A stretch of DNA of 14,966 nucleotides. It comes from an uncultured Haemophilus sp. (lineage in GTDB: Bacteria > Pseudomonadota > Gammaproteobacteria > Enterobacterales > Pasteurellaceae). Below, one piece after another: positions 1 to 6,445 of the stretch. The stretch covers positions 1-14,966 of the forward strand of contig NZ_CALJRX010000144.1 of assembly GCF_937976265.1 (NCBI RefSeq), in the 5' to 3' direction. Under the pieces are notes generated by a model. That model saw only the letters and a list, made by a program, of their open reading frames with translations. It did not search any database and was not told the DNA's origin. Each line of letters begins with the position of its first letter. Position 1 is the first letter of the stretch. The position numbers were made by a program, and so were the translations under genes.

Positions 1-404
1 CATACGGCGGTGCAGCTCGTCATGGGGGGGGCGCATTCTCTGGTAAAGATCCATCAAAAGTAGACCGTTCAGCTGCTTATGCCGCACGTTATGTGGCTAA
101 AAATATTGTTGCAGCAGGTCTTGCAGATCGTTGTGAAATTCAACTTTCTTATGCAATTGGCGTGGCTGAGCCAACCTCTATCATGGTGGAAACCTTCGGT
201 ACAGGAAAAGTATCAAACGAAGTATTAGTTAAGTTAGTGCGTGAATTCTTTGATTTACGTCCTTATGGTTTAATTAAAATGTTGAATTTAATTCAACCAA
301 TCTATCGCCAAACTGCTGCGTATGGACACTTCGGCCGTGAACAATTCCCATGGGAAAAAGTGGATCGTGCAGAAGAATTGCGAGTTGCAGCCGGTCTTAA
401 ATAA
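1..404 (+). CDS. metK: S-adenosylmethionine synthetase, C-terminal part (5' end outside window)
   Basis: MetK makes S-adenosylmethionine from ATP and methionine in the cytosol. The reading frame starts at base 3 in this window and gives 133 residues, roughly the last third of a protein of about 384 residues. The family signatures visible are the RHGGGAFSGKDP phosphate-binding loop near the left edge, DRSAAYAARY, the IGVAEPTS segment and the C-terminal FGREQFPWE block. The GTG at 93 is an internal valine codon, not a start. The gene ends in TAA at 402-404 and is followed at once by a hairpin terminator. A run of eight G at 24-31 encodes part of the conserved glycine loop. Identification is secure; only the left end is missing. 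Confidence 0.97.
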   Translation, partial: YGGAARHGGGAFSGKDPSKVDRSAAYAARYVAKNIVAAGLADRCEIQLSYAIGVAEPTSIMVETFGTGKVSNEVLVKLVREFFDLRPYGLIKMLNLIQPIYRQTAAYGHFGREQFPWEKVDRAEELRVAAGLK

Positions 405-424
405 GTAAATAAAATGTGTATGAT

Positions 425-452
425 AAAAACCGCTAAATTAGCGGTTTTTGTT
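425..452 (+). terminator. Intrinsic terminator of metK
   Basis: The perfect inverted repeat AAAAACCGCT / AGCGGTTTTT has a 5-base AAATT loop and is followed by further T residues. It starts 20 bases after the metK stop. The A-rich 5' flank could make it work in both directions, but no minus-strand gene approaches it. Confidence 0.85.
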
Positions 453-460
453 TACTTAAC

Positions 461-973
461 ATGATGATGTCATCTCAAACTCAGTTTCGGCATTTAAAAA
501 TGCAGGTACAGCGCAAACTTACAGAAACATTACAACTCGCTGAAAATCACTTTCAACGGAAATTTCCTATTCCGATAATCAGTTATGACTTGCGAGGTGT
601 AAAGGCTGGCGTTGCCTATTTGCAGAAAAATGAGATTAAATTTAACCGCACTTTGCTACTCGAGAACTCAGATGAATTTATTCGTCAGGTGGTTCCACAC
701 GAATTAGCCCACCTTATTGTGTATCAAGTATTTGGGCGAGTGAAACCGCATGGACAGGAATGGCAAGCGGTGATGACGCAGTTATTCAATCTTCCGGCTG
801 ATACTTGCCATCAATTCGATGTGGAAAGTGTACAGGGTAAAATGTTTGCTTATCAATGCGAATGTCAGATCCATTATTTAACGATTCGGCGGCATAATCG
901 CATTCAACGCGATAAAATTGCCTATTTATGTCGAAAATGTCAGGGAAAATTGGTTTTTCATAGTGAAAATTAA
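461..973 (+). CDS. sprT: SprT-family zinc metalloprotease-like protein
   Basis: This 170-residue cytosolic protein is of the SprT/SprT-like family, related to the eukaryotic Spartan proteases; the bacterial role is poorly defined. The sequence shows the metallopeptidase motif HELAH at residues 80-84, a third likely zinc ligand at H97 in HGQEW, and a C-terminal zinc ribbon (C133, C135, C157, C160). Three in-frame ATG codons lie at 461, 464 and 467, and none has a good Shine-Dalgarno sequence, so the exact start is uncertain by one or two residues. The gene lies between the metK terminator and the opacity gene. Its own promoter was not evident in the 56-base gap. Length fits the family (about 160-170 residues). 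Confidence 0.93.
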   Translation: MMMSSQTQFRHLKMQVQRKLTETLQLAENHFQRKFPIPIISYDLRGVKAGVAYLQKNEIKFNRTLLLENSDEFIRQVVPHELAHLIVYQVFGRVKPHGQEWQAVMTQLFNLPADTCHQFDVESVQGKMFAYQCECQIHYLTIRRHNRIQRDKIAYLCRKCQGKLVFHSEN

Positions 974-991
974 TGAGTGCTGTGATATATT
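963..991 (+). promoter_or_regulatory. Candidate promoter of the opacity-type gene
   Basis: An extended -10 element, TGA-TATATT (983-991), lies 17 bases after a fair -35, GTGAAA (963-968). It overlaps the last codons of sprT. Initiation near 998 would leave a short leader carrying the AGGGGT ribosome site at 1015-1020. This is a visual match only. Confidence 0.45.
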
Positions 992-1026
992 CGTAATGTT
1001 TTCAATCAAATAACAGGGGTTATCCA

Positions 1027-1545
1027 ATGAAAAAATCATTATTAGCTATCGTTGTCGGTGCATTAGCGGTTGCTTCAACTGCAAACGCAGGTTTATATGC
1101 GGAAGGTGATCTTGGTCTTTCAAGAACTAAATTAACCAATGGTGGTTCAAGCAAAACTAAAGTTGAACCTCGTGTTGCAGTAGGTTACAAATTAGGTAAT
1201 GTGCGTGTAGCGGGTGATTATACTCATCACGGTAGCTTCCAAGGCACTAAAGTTCAAGGTTTAGGTGCGACAGTATTCTATGACTTCGATACTAACTCTC
1301 AAATTGAACCTTATGTTGGTGCTCGTCTTGCTGCAAACCGTTTCAAATTTGAAGAACGTGCGGATCAACGTTATAGAAGCTCTTCTGAAACCAAAGTGGG
1401 GTATGGTGTAGTTGCGGGTGCTAAATATAAATTAGCAGAAAAAGTGTATGCAAACGGTGGTTTAGAATATAACCGTTTAGGTAGCTTTGACGATACTAAA
1501 GTGAATAACTATGGCGCTAAAGTGGGCGTAGGTTACGAATTCTAA
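1027..1545 (+). CDS. Opacity-type outer-membrane beta-barrel protein
   Basis: This 172-residue protein has a clear signal peptide, cut after STANA at residue 21, followed by alternating polar and hydrophobic strands typical of an eight-stranded barrel. It ends in VGVGYEF, the terminal aromatic signal recognised by the BAM machinery. It resembles the small opacity-associated surface proteins that follow metK and sprT in Haemophilus; this family (Opacity porin, related to neisserial Opa) includes adhesins and surface antigens. Charged stretches around residues 38-47 and 109-122 would be surface loops and the likely variable parts. The ATG is supported by AGGGGT at 1015-1020. The gene is a single unit ended by an uptake-signal hairpin. 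The adhesin role is an inference from the family. No repeat tract suggestive of phase variation is seen. Confidence 0.88.
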   Translation: MKKSLLAIVVGALAVASTANAGLYAEGDLGLSRTKLTNGGSSKTKVEPRVAVGYKLGNVRVAGDYTHHGSFQGTKVQGLGATVFYDFDTNSQIEPYVGARLAANRFKFEERADQRYRSSSETKVGYGVVAGAKYKLAEKVYANGGLEYNRLGSFDDTKVNNYGAKVGVGYEF

Positions 1546-1556
1546 TTTCCCTTTTG

Positions 1557-1590
1557 AAAAGTGCGGTTGATTTTCACCGCACTTTTTTTG
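1557..1590 (+). terminator. Terminator built from two inverted uptake signal sequences
   Basis: AAAAGTGCGGT (1557-1567) and its exact complement ACCGCACTTTT (1576-1586) form an 11-bp stem with an 8-base loop and a T-tract after it. Each arm contains a perfect 9-base Haemophilus uptake signal (1559-1567 and 1576-1584). It sits 11 bases after the opacity stop codon. Confidence 0.92.
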
Positions 1591-1623
1591 GATGATGTAA
1601 AAATTTGTATCGGGCTAATCTAT

Positions 1624-1652
1624 TTGTGATTCATTCATGTAGCAGTTAAAAT
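1624..1652 (+). promoter_or_regulatory. Candidate promoter of yffB
   Basis: TTGTGA (1624-1629), a 17-base spacer and TAAAAT (1647-1652) form a good sigma-70 type promoter. The -10 box overlaps the left arm of the hairpin that follows, so RNAs starting near 1659 would lack a complete stem. Confidence 0.55.
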
Positions 1653-1686
1653 CCTCGTTCTAAATGAAATCGAGGATTTTTTATTT
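1648..1686 (+). terminator. Hairpin upstream of yffB, probable terminator of read-through
   Basis: AAAATCCTCG (1648-1657) pairs with CGAGGATTTT (1671-1680) across a 13-base loop and is followed by a T-rich tract. Only RNA coming from upstream would form the whole stem. It lies 15 bases before the yffB start and just before the GAGGTGA ribosome site. Confidence 0.65.
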
Positions 1687-1700
1687 TTAGAGGTGAGAAT

Positions 1701-2051
1701 ATGATTATCGTTTATGGCATTAAAAACTGTGATACAGTGAAAAAAGCATTGAAGTGGCTAACTGAACATAATATTCAGCATAAATTACATGATTATCGTG
1801 TGGATGGATTAGATACTCAATTCTTACAACAAGCAGAAGCCCAATTTGGTTGGGAAAATTTAGTCAATAAACGCAGCACAACGTGGCGTAATCTTGATGA
1901 AAATGTGAAAAATACACTCTCAAAATCCACCGCACTTTCCGTATTAGCTGAAAATCCAACGTTAATCAAACGCCCGATTATTTTGCAAGATGGTAAGGCA
2001 TTGATTGGCTTCAACGAAAAAGAATATATTGCAGCATTTAAGTCGTATTAA
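1701..2051 (+). CDS. yffB: Spx/MgsR/ArsC-family thioredoxin-fold protein (YffB)
   Basis: This 116-residue protein belongs to the ArsC/Spx superfamily, the YffB branch. It has one N-terminal cysteine in the pattern GIKNCDTVKKA (C10) and the conserved R91-P92 of the KRPI segment, the anion-binding arginine in ArsC-type enzymes. YffB proteins are thought to be glutathione-dependent thiol reductases; arsenate reduction is not established for this branch. Length matches E. coli YffB (about 118). The ATG has a strong GAGGTGA site. In enterobacteria and in H. influenzae, as I remember it, this gene lies directly before dapE. Here about 3.2 kb separates them. An uptake signal (1929-1937, complement orientation) lies inside the gene. 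Confidence 0.9.
   Translation: MIIVYGIKNCDTVKKALKWLTEHNIQHKLHDYRVDGLDTQFLQQAEAQFGWENLVNKRSTTWRNLDENVKNTLSKSTALSVLAENPTLIKRPIILQDGKALIGFNEKEYIAAFKSY
1929..1937 (-). repeat. DNA uptake signal sequence
   Basis: Perfect ACCGCACTT inside yffB, encoding part of the K-S-T-A-L-S segment. Confidence 0.9.
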
Positions 2052-2076
2052 AGTAGGAAAATTTATTTTTACTTGT

Positions 2077-2136
2077 TTATCTACTTATTAGAACGACTAA
2101 TTTTGATTAAAAAAGGAAATATAAAAATGAATAATG
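2077..2136 (+). repeat. Leader copy 1 of a tandem duplication
   Basis: This 60-base stretch runs through the ribosome site and first codons of the first membrane gene. It recurs at 2615-2672 with about eight substitutions and a 2-base gap. The repeat period is about 537 bases. Confidence 0.85.
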
Positions 2137-2576
2137 AACAAAAAAGTGAACAGCAAAAAGCTATACGACGTTTTTTTATTGGGAGTTTTTTTATTGCATT
2201 AGTATGCGCAGTCGTCGTTGATTTATTTCTTGCTTCAATGGATGGCAGCTCATCAGATGACGTGGTATGGGTATTTTTTTATACTTTTTTTATCGTATTT
2301 ATACCTAGTGCGATTACAACGTTTGTTTTTTACATCACTCAGGAAAAAGCAAGTAGCTACTATTGTCGGTATTTTTTACTGGCACTTTTGATGCCGTTCT
2401 TTTTAATTCCGATCCTGACCACATTATTCGATTTGATTTATTTAAACCGTTGGCATGATGCTATTGATATGCTTGTAGCGAATTATCTAGGGTACAGCAT
2501 TCCTTGTGGTATATTAGGAGTAGCTCAACTGGTGTTAGCACAAGCGTGTTTTATAAAAATATGGGACGCACAGTAA
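2127..2576 (+). CDS. Four-helix membrane protein of unknown function, paralog A
   Basis: I do not recognise a named family. The 149-residue product starts at ATG 2127, chosen because an AAAAAGGAAAT ribosome site lies just upstream and the matching start is used by the second copy; a longer frame opens at 2073 but reads through that site. A short hydrophilic N-terminus rich in Q, K and E is followed by four hydrophobic segments at about residues 17-36, 47-70, 82-106 and 122-144. An EKAS..YY motif (73-79) sits in the loop after helix 2, and a PCGILG turn lies in helix 4. It shares roughly half its residues with the next gene, including IGSFFIAL and QLVLA. There is no signal peptide, so it is probably an inner-membrane protein. 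It may be co-transcribed with yffB, since no terminator separates them. Its cargo or role is unknown. Confidence 0.75.
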   Translation: MNNEQKSEQQKAIRRFFIGSFFIALVCAVVVDLFLASMDGSSSDDVVWVFFYTFFIVFIPSAITTFVFYITQEKASSYYCRYFLLALLMPFFLIPILTTLFDLIYLNRWHDAIDMLVANYLGYSIPCGILGVAQLVLAQACFIKIWDAQ

Positions 2577-2614
2577 CCGCTTAACCTTGTTTTTTATTAA
2601 AGCTGGAGGCTTTC

Positions 2615-2672
2615 TTATCTGCTTATTAGAGCTATTAATTTTATTTGAAAGGAAATATAAAGATGAATAATG
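2615..2672 (+). repeat. Leader copy 2 of the tandem duplication
   Basis: Second copy of the 2077-2136 element. It preserves CTTATTAGA, AAAGGAAATATAAA and ATGAATAATG. It shows that the duplicated unit included upstream sequence as well as the coding region. Confidence 0.85.
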
Positions 2673-3058
2673 CATTACAAAAGGCCATACCGCGTTTTTT
2701 TATTGGGAGCTTTTTTATTGCATTATTATGTGCAGTCATTATTTCTGAATTTGTTGGAGAGGCATTTTTTCTTTCTTTTCTTATTTCATTTATACCTGGG
2801 GTGATGACAACACTTATCTTTTTTGTTACTCGGGAAAAAGCAAGTCGCTATTATGGGCGGTATTTATTGGTGGCATTTTTTATGCCTTTTTTAACCCCTA
2901 TTATCGTCGGATTATCTTTGCATTTTGTTGATTTAAACTGGGATAACACTATTGATACAATTATAGGCACTTATTTTTTATTAGGCCTTCCTTGTACTAT
3001 TTTGGGGATAGTTCAATTGGTGCTGGCAGTAGTATGTTTACCAGAAATGCATAAGTAA
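2663..3058 (+). CDS. Four-helix membrane protein of unknown function, paralog B
   Basis: A 131-residue paralog of the preceding gene, from ATG 2663 with AAAGGAAAT upstream. Hydrophobic segments lie at about residues 12-30, 34-56, 67-88 and 102-126. The shared core includes RFFIGSFFIAL, FIPG..TT, REKASRYYGRY (57-67), MPFL and LPCTILG. Compared with paralog A it is shorter at both the N-terminus and the helix 1-2 loop. The two copies have diverged a great deal, so the duplication is old or both were selected to differ. The gene is followed by 178 bases without a coding region, then the copper-type receptor. No catalytic motif is visible. A role connected with the receptor is possible only by position. 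Confidence 0.75.
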   Translation: MNNALQKAIPRFFIGSFFIALLCAVIISEFVGEAFFLSFLISFIPGVMTTLIFFVTREKASRYYGRYLLVAFFMPFLTPIIVGLSLHFVDLNWDNTIDTIIGTYFLLGLPCTILGIVQLVLAVVCLPEMHK

Positions 3059-3114
3059 ATAGTCATCTTCTAACCTTGCCTTTTGCACTTAATAAGAATA
3101 AGATTCATTACAGT

Positions 3115-3137
3115 ATTGTTACAATCTCAATCATTGA
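3115..3137. promoter_or_regulatory. Two adjacent 11-base palindromes, possible operator
   Basis: ATTGT-T-ACAAT (3115-3125) and TCAAT-C-ATTGA (3127-3137) are both perfect around a central base, with centres 12 bases apart. They lie about 100 bases before the receptor start. No known operator consensus is matched, and AT-rich palindromes can arise by chance. Confidence 0.3.
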
Positions 3138-3236
3138 TGTGATAAATGTTTCATAACGGTTGCTTATTTGTTTGAAAGATTTTATGTGGTTGAATTGTGG
3201 TTTTTATGACTCAAGTGCCAAAACAAGGGATTGATT

Positions 3237-5192
3237 ATGCATAACAAATCTTATTTTGCCCTCCTTCCTCTTTCATTTTTTATATCTAATGCTTTTGCTG
3301 AGGATATGCAGTCTGAAACATTATTGGCTCCTATTGTGGTAACAGGTGTTACCCAGACGAATACCAATTCAGTCAAACTTAATCCTAAAACAACACTTCA
3401 ACCTTTACCTGCTGGTGATGGTGCAGATTTATTGCAATCTGTGGCAAATATGAGCGTGATTCGTAAAGGTGGGAGTTCTGGCGATCCGTTATTTCGCGGC
3501 TTAGGTGGTTCTCGCTTGAATATTCAAGCAGACGACCAATTCATTTATGGTGGGTGTAGCAACCGAATGGATCCGCCAACAGCCTATATTTTCCCATCAG
3601 CTTATGATGAAGTTGTGGTGACCAAAGGTCCCCAAACTGTAACTGAAGGTTCTGGCTTGGTGGCTGGTGCCGTTCGTTTTGTGCGTAAAGAGCCTGAATT
3701 TGATACTCAAAATACCTATTTAAACGGCAGTGTAACACTTGGTGGAAATAAACGCCGTGATGCTTATTTTGATGCGATGGCCGGTGGCAAATATGGTTAT
3801 TTACGTACGAGTATGTCACACAATGAGGCGGGTAATTACAAAGATGGCGATGGCAATCGAGTTCATTCCTCTTTTGAGCGCCGTAATCAAATGTTACAGC
3901 TTGGTTTCACTCCGACAGAAAACACCTTATTGACCGGAACTTATGAACGTAGTCGAGGCGAAGCGGCTTATGCGGATCGAATGATGGATGGGAGTAAGTT
4001 TGATCGTGATGCGTGGAATGTTCGATTTGTACAACGCAATATTACACCGTGGTTCACTGAACTTGAATTACGTTACGGTCAAAGCAAGATTGATCATGTG
4101 ATGGATACTTATAGTATGCGTTATTTAAGCATGAAAGGAAATCAAGTTAAAAAAGCAATGAATCCAAAACGTGAAACCAATACAGGGCATTTGAAAGCAA
4201 CCTTTGATTGGTCGGATATTAATTTGCAAACAGGTATCGATTATATGCGTGATAAACACCTTTCACGTATGGAAATGAATGGTGAGGGCTATAGACACAA
4301 GCCTTATCAACCACAGCAAAACTTTACTCAATGGGGCGGATTTGTTGAGGGAGCCTGGACAGCAAGCGATAGTCGTAAGTTTATTTCTGGTTATCGTTAT
4401 GATGAAGTGAAAGCTGAATACGACACTCTAATGGCGAATAACCCAAATAAACACCATACGTATGGTTTACATTCAGGTTTCTTCCGTTGGGAAGAAGAAA
4501 TCAATGGCATTAAATATTATGCTGGTGTAGGGATTGCAGAGCGAGCGCCAGATTATTGGGAACGCCGAGCAAGCCAAGTTTTAGATAAAGAGCAAAATCG
4601 TCAAATTGATACGGGATTAATGTGGAAGAATGATACCTTTGATTTTTCTGTGTCGCTATTTGGTAGTGATGTCCACGATTTCATTATGTTAGAACGAGTA
4701 GGTAAAGATGTCTCGGCTCGTAATATCAAGGCAACTCGATTAGGGGGCGAAATTGAAGGTAAATGGAAATTTGCACGTCACTGGGAAATCGGTAGTAGTC
4801 TCGCTTATACCTATGGTAAAAATCGCACGGACGACCGTCCACTTGCTCAAACACCGCCATTAGAATGGAAAAACTCATTAACTTGGGATAATGAAACCTT
4901 GAGTGCGGGAGTATTATGGCGAGTGGTTTCGGCACAAAAACGCTATGCAGTGGGACAAGGCAACATTATTGGGCAGGATATTGGCGCTTCAGCAGGCTTT
5001 GGAACGTTGTCCTTTAATACCGGGTGGAAAATTAATAAATATGCCACTTTGCAGGGCGGAATTGATAACTTATTTAATAAATCCTATGCAGAATTTGTAA
5101 GTAAAGGCGCAGATCCTTCAGCAGGGCTTCAAACTGTGCGAGTGAATGAGCCTGGACGTCAATATTGGTTACGTTTACAAGTTCAATTCTAG
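3237..5192 (+). CDS. TonB-dependent copper receptor, OprC/NosA type
   Basis: This 651-residue outer-membrane receptor starts at ATG 3237, six bases after an AAGGGA ribosome site; a TTG two codons earlier is less likely. The signal peptide ends at AFA (residue 21). A TonB box-like APIVVTG follows (31-37), then a plug domain (about 45-155) with GGSSGDPLFRGLGGSR and KGPQTV, then a long barrel ending in WLRLQVQF. The segment GGCSNRMDPPTAY is diagnostic of the OprC/NosA copper group. C107 and M111 form CxxxM, and H287 and M289 form HxM. In Pseudomonas OprC these ligands are, as I recall, C143, M147, H323 and M325, a constant offset of 36. Import of copper is therefore the best call, energised by TonB. 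The gene has its own terminator and sits between yffB and dapE as an apparent insertion. Confidence 0.88.
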   Translation: MHNKSYFALLPLSFFISNAFAEDMQSETLLAPIVVTGVTQTNTNSVKLNPKTTLQPLPAGDGADLLQSVANMSVIRKGGSSGDPLFRGLGGSRLNIQADDQFIYGGCSNRMDPPTAYIFPSAYDEVVVTKGPQTVTEGSGLVAGAVRFVRKEPEFDTQNTYLNGSVTLGGNKRRDAYFDAMAGGKYGYLRTSMSHNEAGNYKDGDGNRVHSSFERRNQMLQLGFTPTENTLLTGTYERSRGEAAYADRMMDGSKFDRDAWNVRFVQRNITPWFTELELRYGQSKIDHVMDTYSMRYLSMKGNQVKKAMNPKRETNTGHLKATFDWSDINLQTGIDYMRDKHLSRMEMNGEGYRHKPYQPQQNFTQWGGFVEGAWTASDSRKFISGYRYDEVKAEYDTLMANNPNKHHTYGLHSGFFRWEEEINGIKYYAGVGIAERAPDYWERRASQVLDKEQNRQIDTGLMWKNDTFDFSVSLFGSDVHDFIMLERVGKDVSARNIKATRLGGEIEGKWKFARHWEIGSSLAYTYGKNRTDDRPLAQTPPLEWKNSLTWDNETLSAGVLWRVVSAQKRYAVGQGNIIGQDIGASAGFGTLSFNTGWKINKYATLQGGIDNLFNKSYAEFVSKGADPSAGLQTVRVNEPGRQYWLRLQVQF

Positions 5193-5210
5193 GATTCTTT
5201 ATAAACTAAT

Positions 5211-5242
5211 AAAAACGGATAACGAGGTTATCCGTTTTTTAT
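5211..5242 (+). terminator. Intrinsic terminator of the copper receptor gene
   Basis: AAAAACGGATAAC (5211-5223) pairs perfectly with GTTATCCGTTTTT (5227-5239) around a 3-base GAG loop, followed by T residues. It begins 18 bases after the stop codon. Confidence 0.92.
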
Positions 5243-5282
5243 TTGAACAGATTTAAATTGAAGGAAAATTTTGTTAAATTAG

Positions 5283-5291
5283 ACCGCACTT
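5283..5291 (-). repeat. DNA uptake signal sequence
   Basis: Perfect ACCGCACTT in the 5' leader of dapE, 19 bases before its ATG. It is the first uptake signal after the 3.3 kb gap that spans the insert. Confidence 0.9.
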
Positions 5292-5310
5292 TTAGTCGTC
5301 ACTGAATATT

Positions 5311-6444
5311 ATGAAACAAAAAACTATTGAGCTTGCACAAGCATTAATTCGTCGCCCTTCTATTAGCCCAAATGATGAGGGCTGTCAGCAACTGATTGCG
5401 GAAAGTTTGGAAAAACTCGGCTTTCAAATTGAATGGATGCCTTTCAACGATACGTTAAATTTATGGGCAAAGCATGGTGTTGGTGAGCCGGTTATCGCCT
5501 TTGCAGGGCATACCGATGTGGTGCCAACGGGAGATGAAACGCAATGGGCTTATCCGCCGTTTTCTGCCGAAATTGTGGATGATATGCTTTATGGTCGTGG
5601 TGCGGCAGATATGAAAGGTTCATTGGCAGCAATGATTGTGGCGGCGGAAGAATATGTGAAAGCCAATCCGAATCATAAGGGGACGATTGCTTTGTTGATA
5701 ACTTCTGACGAAGAGGCTGCTGCGAAAGATGGCACGGTACGTGTTGTCGAAACGTTAATGGCGCGCGGTGAGAAAATCACTTATTGCATGGTAGGCGAGC
5801 CGTCTAGCTCGAAAACATTAGGCGATGTAGTTAAAAATGGTCGTCGGGGTTCGATTACAGGTAATCTCTACATTCAAGGCATCCAAGGCCATGTGGCTTA
5901 TCCTCATTTAGCGGAAAACCCAATTCATAAAGCCGCCCCTTTCTTGCAGGAATTAACCACATATCAATGGGATAACGGTAACGAATTTTTCCCGCCGACC
6001 AGTTTGCAAATTGCAAATATTCATGCGGGTACAGGGAGTAATAATGTCATCCCTGGTGAGCTTTATGTGCAATTCAATTTACGTTATTGTACGGAGGTCA
6101 CTGACGAAAGCATTAAGCAGAAAGTGGCGGAAATGCTCGAAAAATATGCTTTGAAATACCGTATTGATTGGAATTTATCGGGTAAACCATTTTTAACTAA
6201 ACCGGGTAAATTATTAGATGCGTTAACGATGGCTATTGAGCAAACAACCGGTATTACACCACAAGCAGAAACTGGCGGTGGTACCTCTGACGGACGTTTT
6301 ATTGCATTGATGGGCGCTGAAGTTGTGGAATTTGGGCCGCTTAATGCAACGATTCATAAAGTGAATGAATGTGTAAACGTTGATGATCTTGCCAAGTGCG
6401 GTCAGATTTATCATCAAATGTTAGTGAATTTATTGGATAAGTAA
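5311..6444 (+). CDS. dapE: Succinyl-diaminopimelate desuccinylase
   Basis: DapE removes succinate from N-succinyl-L,L-diaminopimelate, giving L,L-diaminopimelate for lysine and peptidoglycan synthesis. It is a cytosolic di-zinc M20-family enzyme. The 377-residue length equals the H. influenzae enzyme, and the known ligands fall at the same numbers: H67 in GHTDVVP, D100 in GRGAADMKG, catalytic E134 and E135 in TSDEEA, E163 in VGEPSS, and H349 in ATIHKVNE. The dimerisation domain (about 180-293) carries GHVAYPHLAENP and GTGSNNVIPGE. No strong ribosome site precedes ATG 5311, so the start rests on the family alignment. Because a terminator stands between the receptor gene and dapE, dapE needs its own promoter in 5243-5300; I see none that is convincing. 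Confidence 0.97.
   Translation: MKQKTIELAQALIRRPSISPNDEGCQQLIAESLEKLGFQIEWMPFNDTLNLWAKHGVGEPVIAFAGHTDVVPTGDETQWAYPPFSAEIVDDMLYGRGAADMKGSLAAMIVAAEEYVKANPNHKGTIALLITSDEEAAAKDGTVRVVETLMARGEKITYCMVGEPSSSKTLGDVVKNGRRGSITGNLYIQGIQGHVAYPHLAENPIHKAAPFLQELTTYQWDNGNEFFPPTSLQIANIHAGTGSNNVIPGELYVQFNLRYCTEVTDESIKQKVAEMLEKYALKYRIDWNLSGKPFLTKPGKLLDALTMAIEQTTGITPQAETGGGTSDGRFIALMGAEVVEFGPLNATIHKVNECVNVDDLAKCGQIYHQMLVNLLDK
6394..6402 (+). repeat. DNA uptake signal sequence
   Basis: Perfect AAGTGCGGT near the 3' end of dapE, encoding K-C-G. Confidence 0.9.
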
Positions 6445-6445
6445 G

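Noticed and set aside
24..31. Run of eight G inside metK as a possible phase-variable tract
   Set aside because: metK is normally essential and the run encodes the conserved glycine loop in frame, so on/off switching is implausible.
2599..2613. Small hairpin AAAGC-TGGAG-GCTTT between the two membrane genes
   Set aside because: The five-bp stem has no proper T-tract, so termination is unlikely.
3093..3111. Fur-box-like sequence upstream of the copper receptor
   Set aside because: Only about 11 of 19 positions match in an AT-rich region, no better than chance and far below the match at 12490-12504.
3059..3130. Remnant of a third copy of the duplicated membrane gene
   Set aside because: Only the short CTAACCTTG motif and a loose CTTAATAAGA resemblance remain, too little to call a pseudogene.
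3138..3153. CRP-like half site TGTGA before the receptor
   Set aside because: The second half site matches at only three of five bases.
3541..3819. 92-codon frame on the minus strand inside the receptor gene
   Set aside because: It lies wholly within a well-supported gene, and its product shows no family features.
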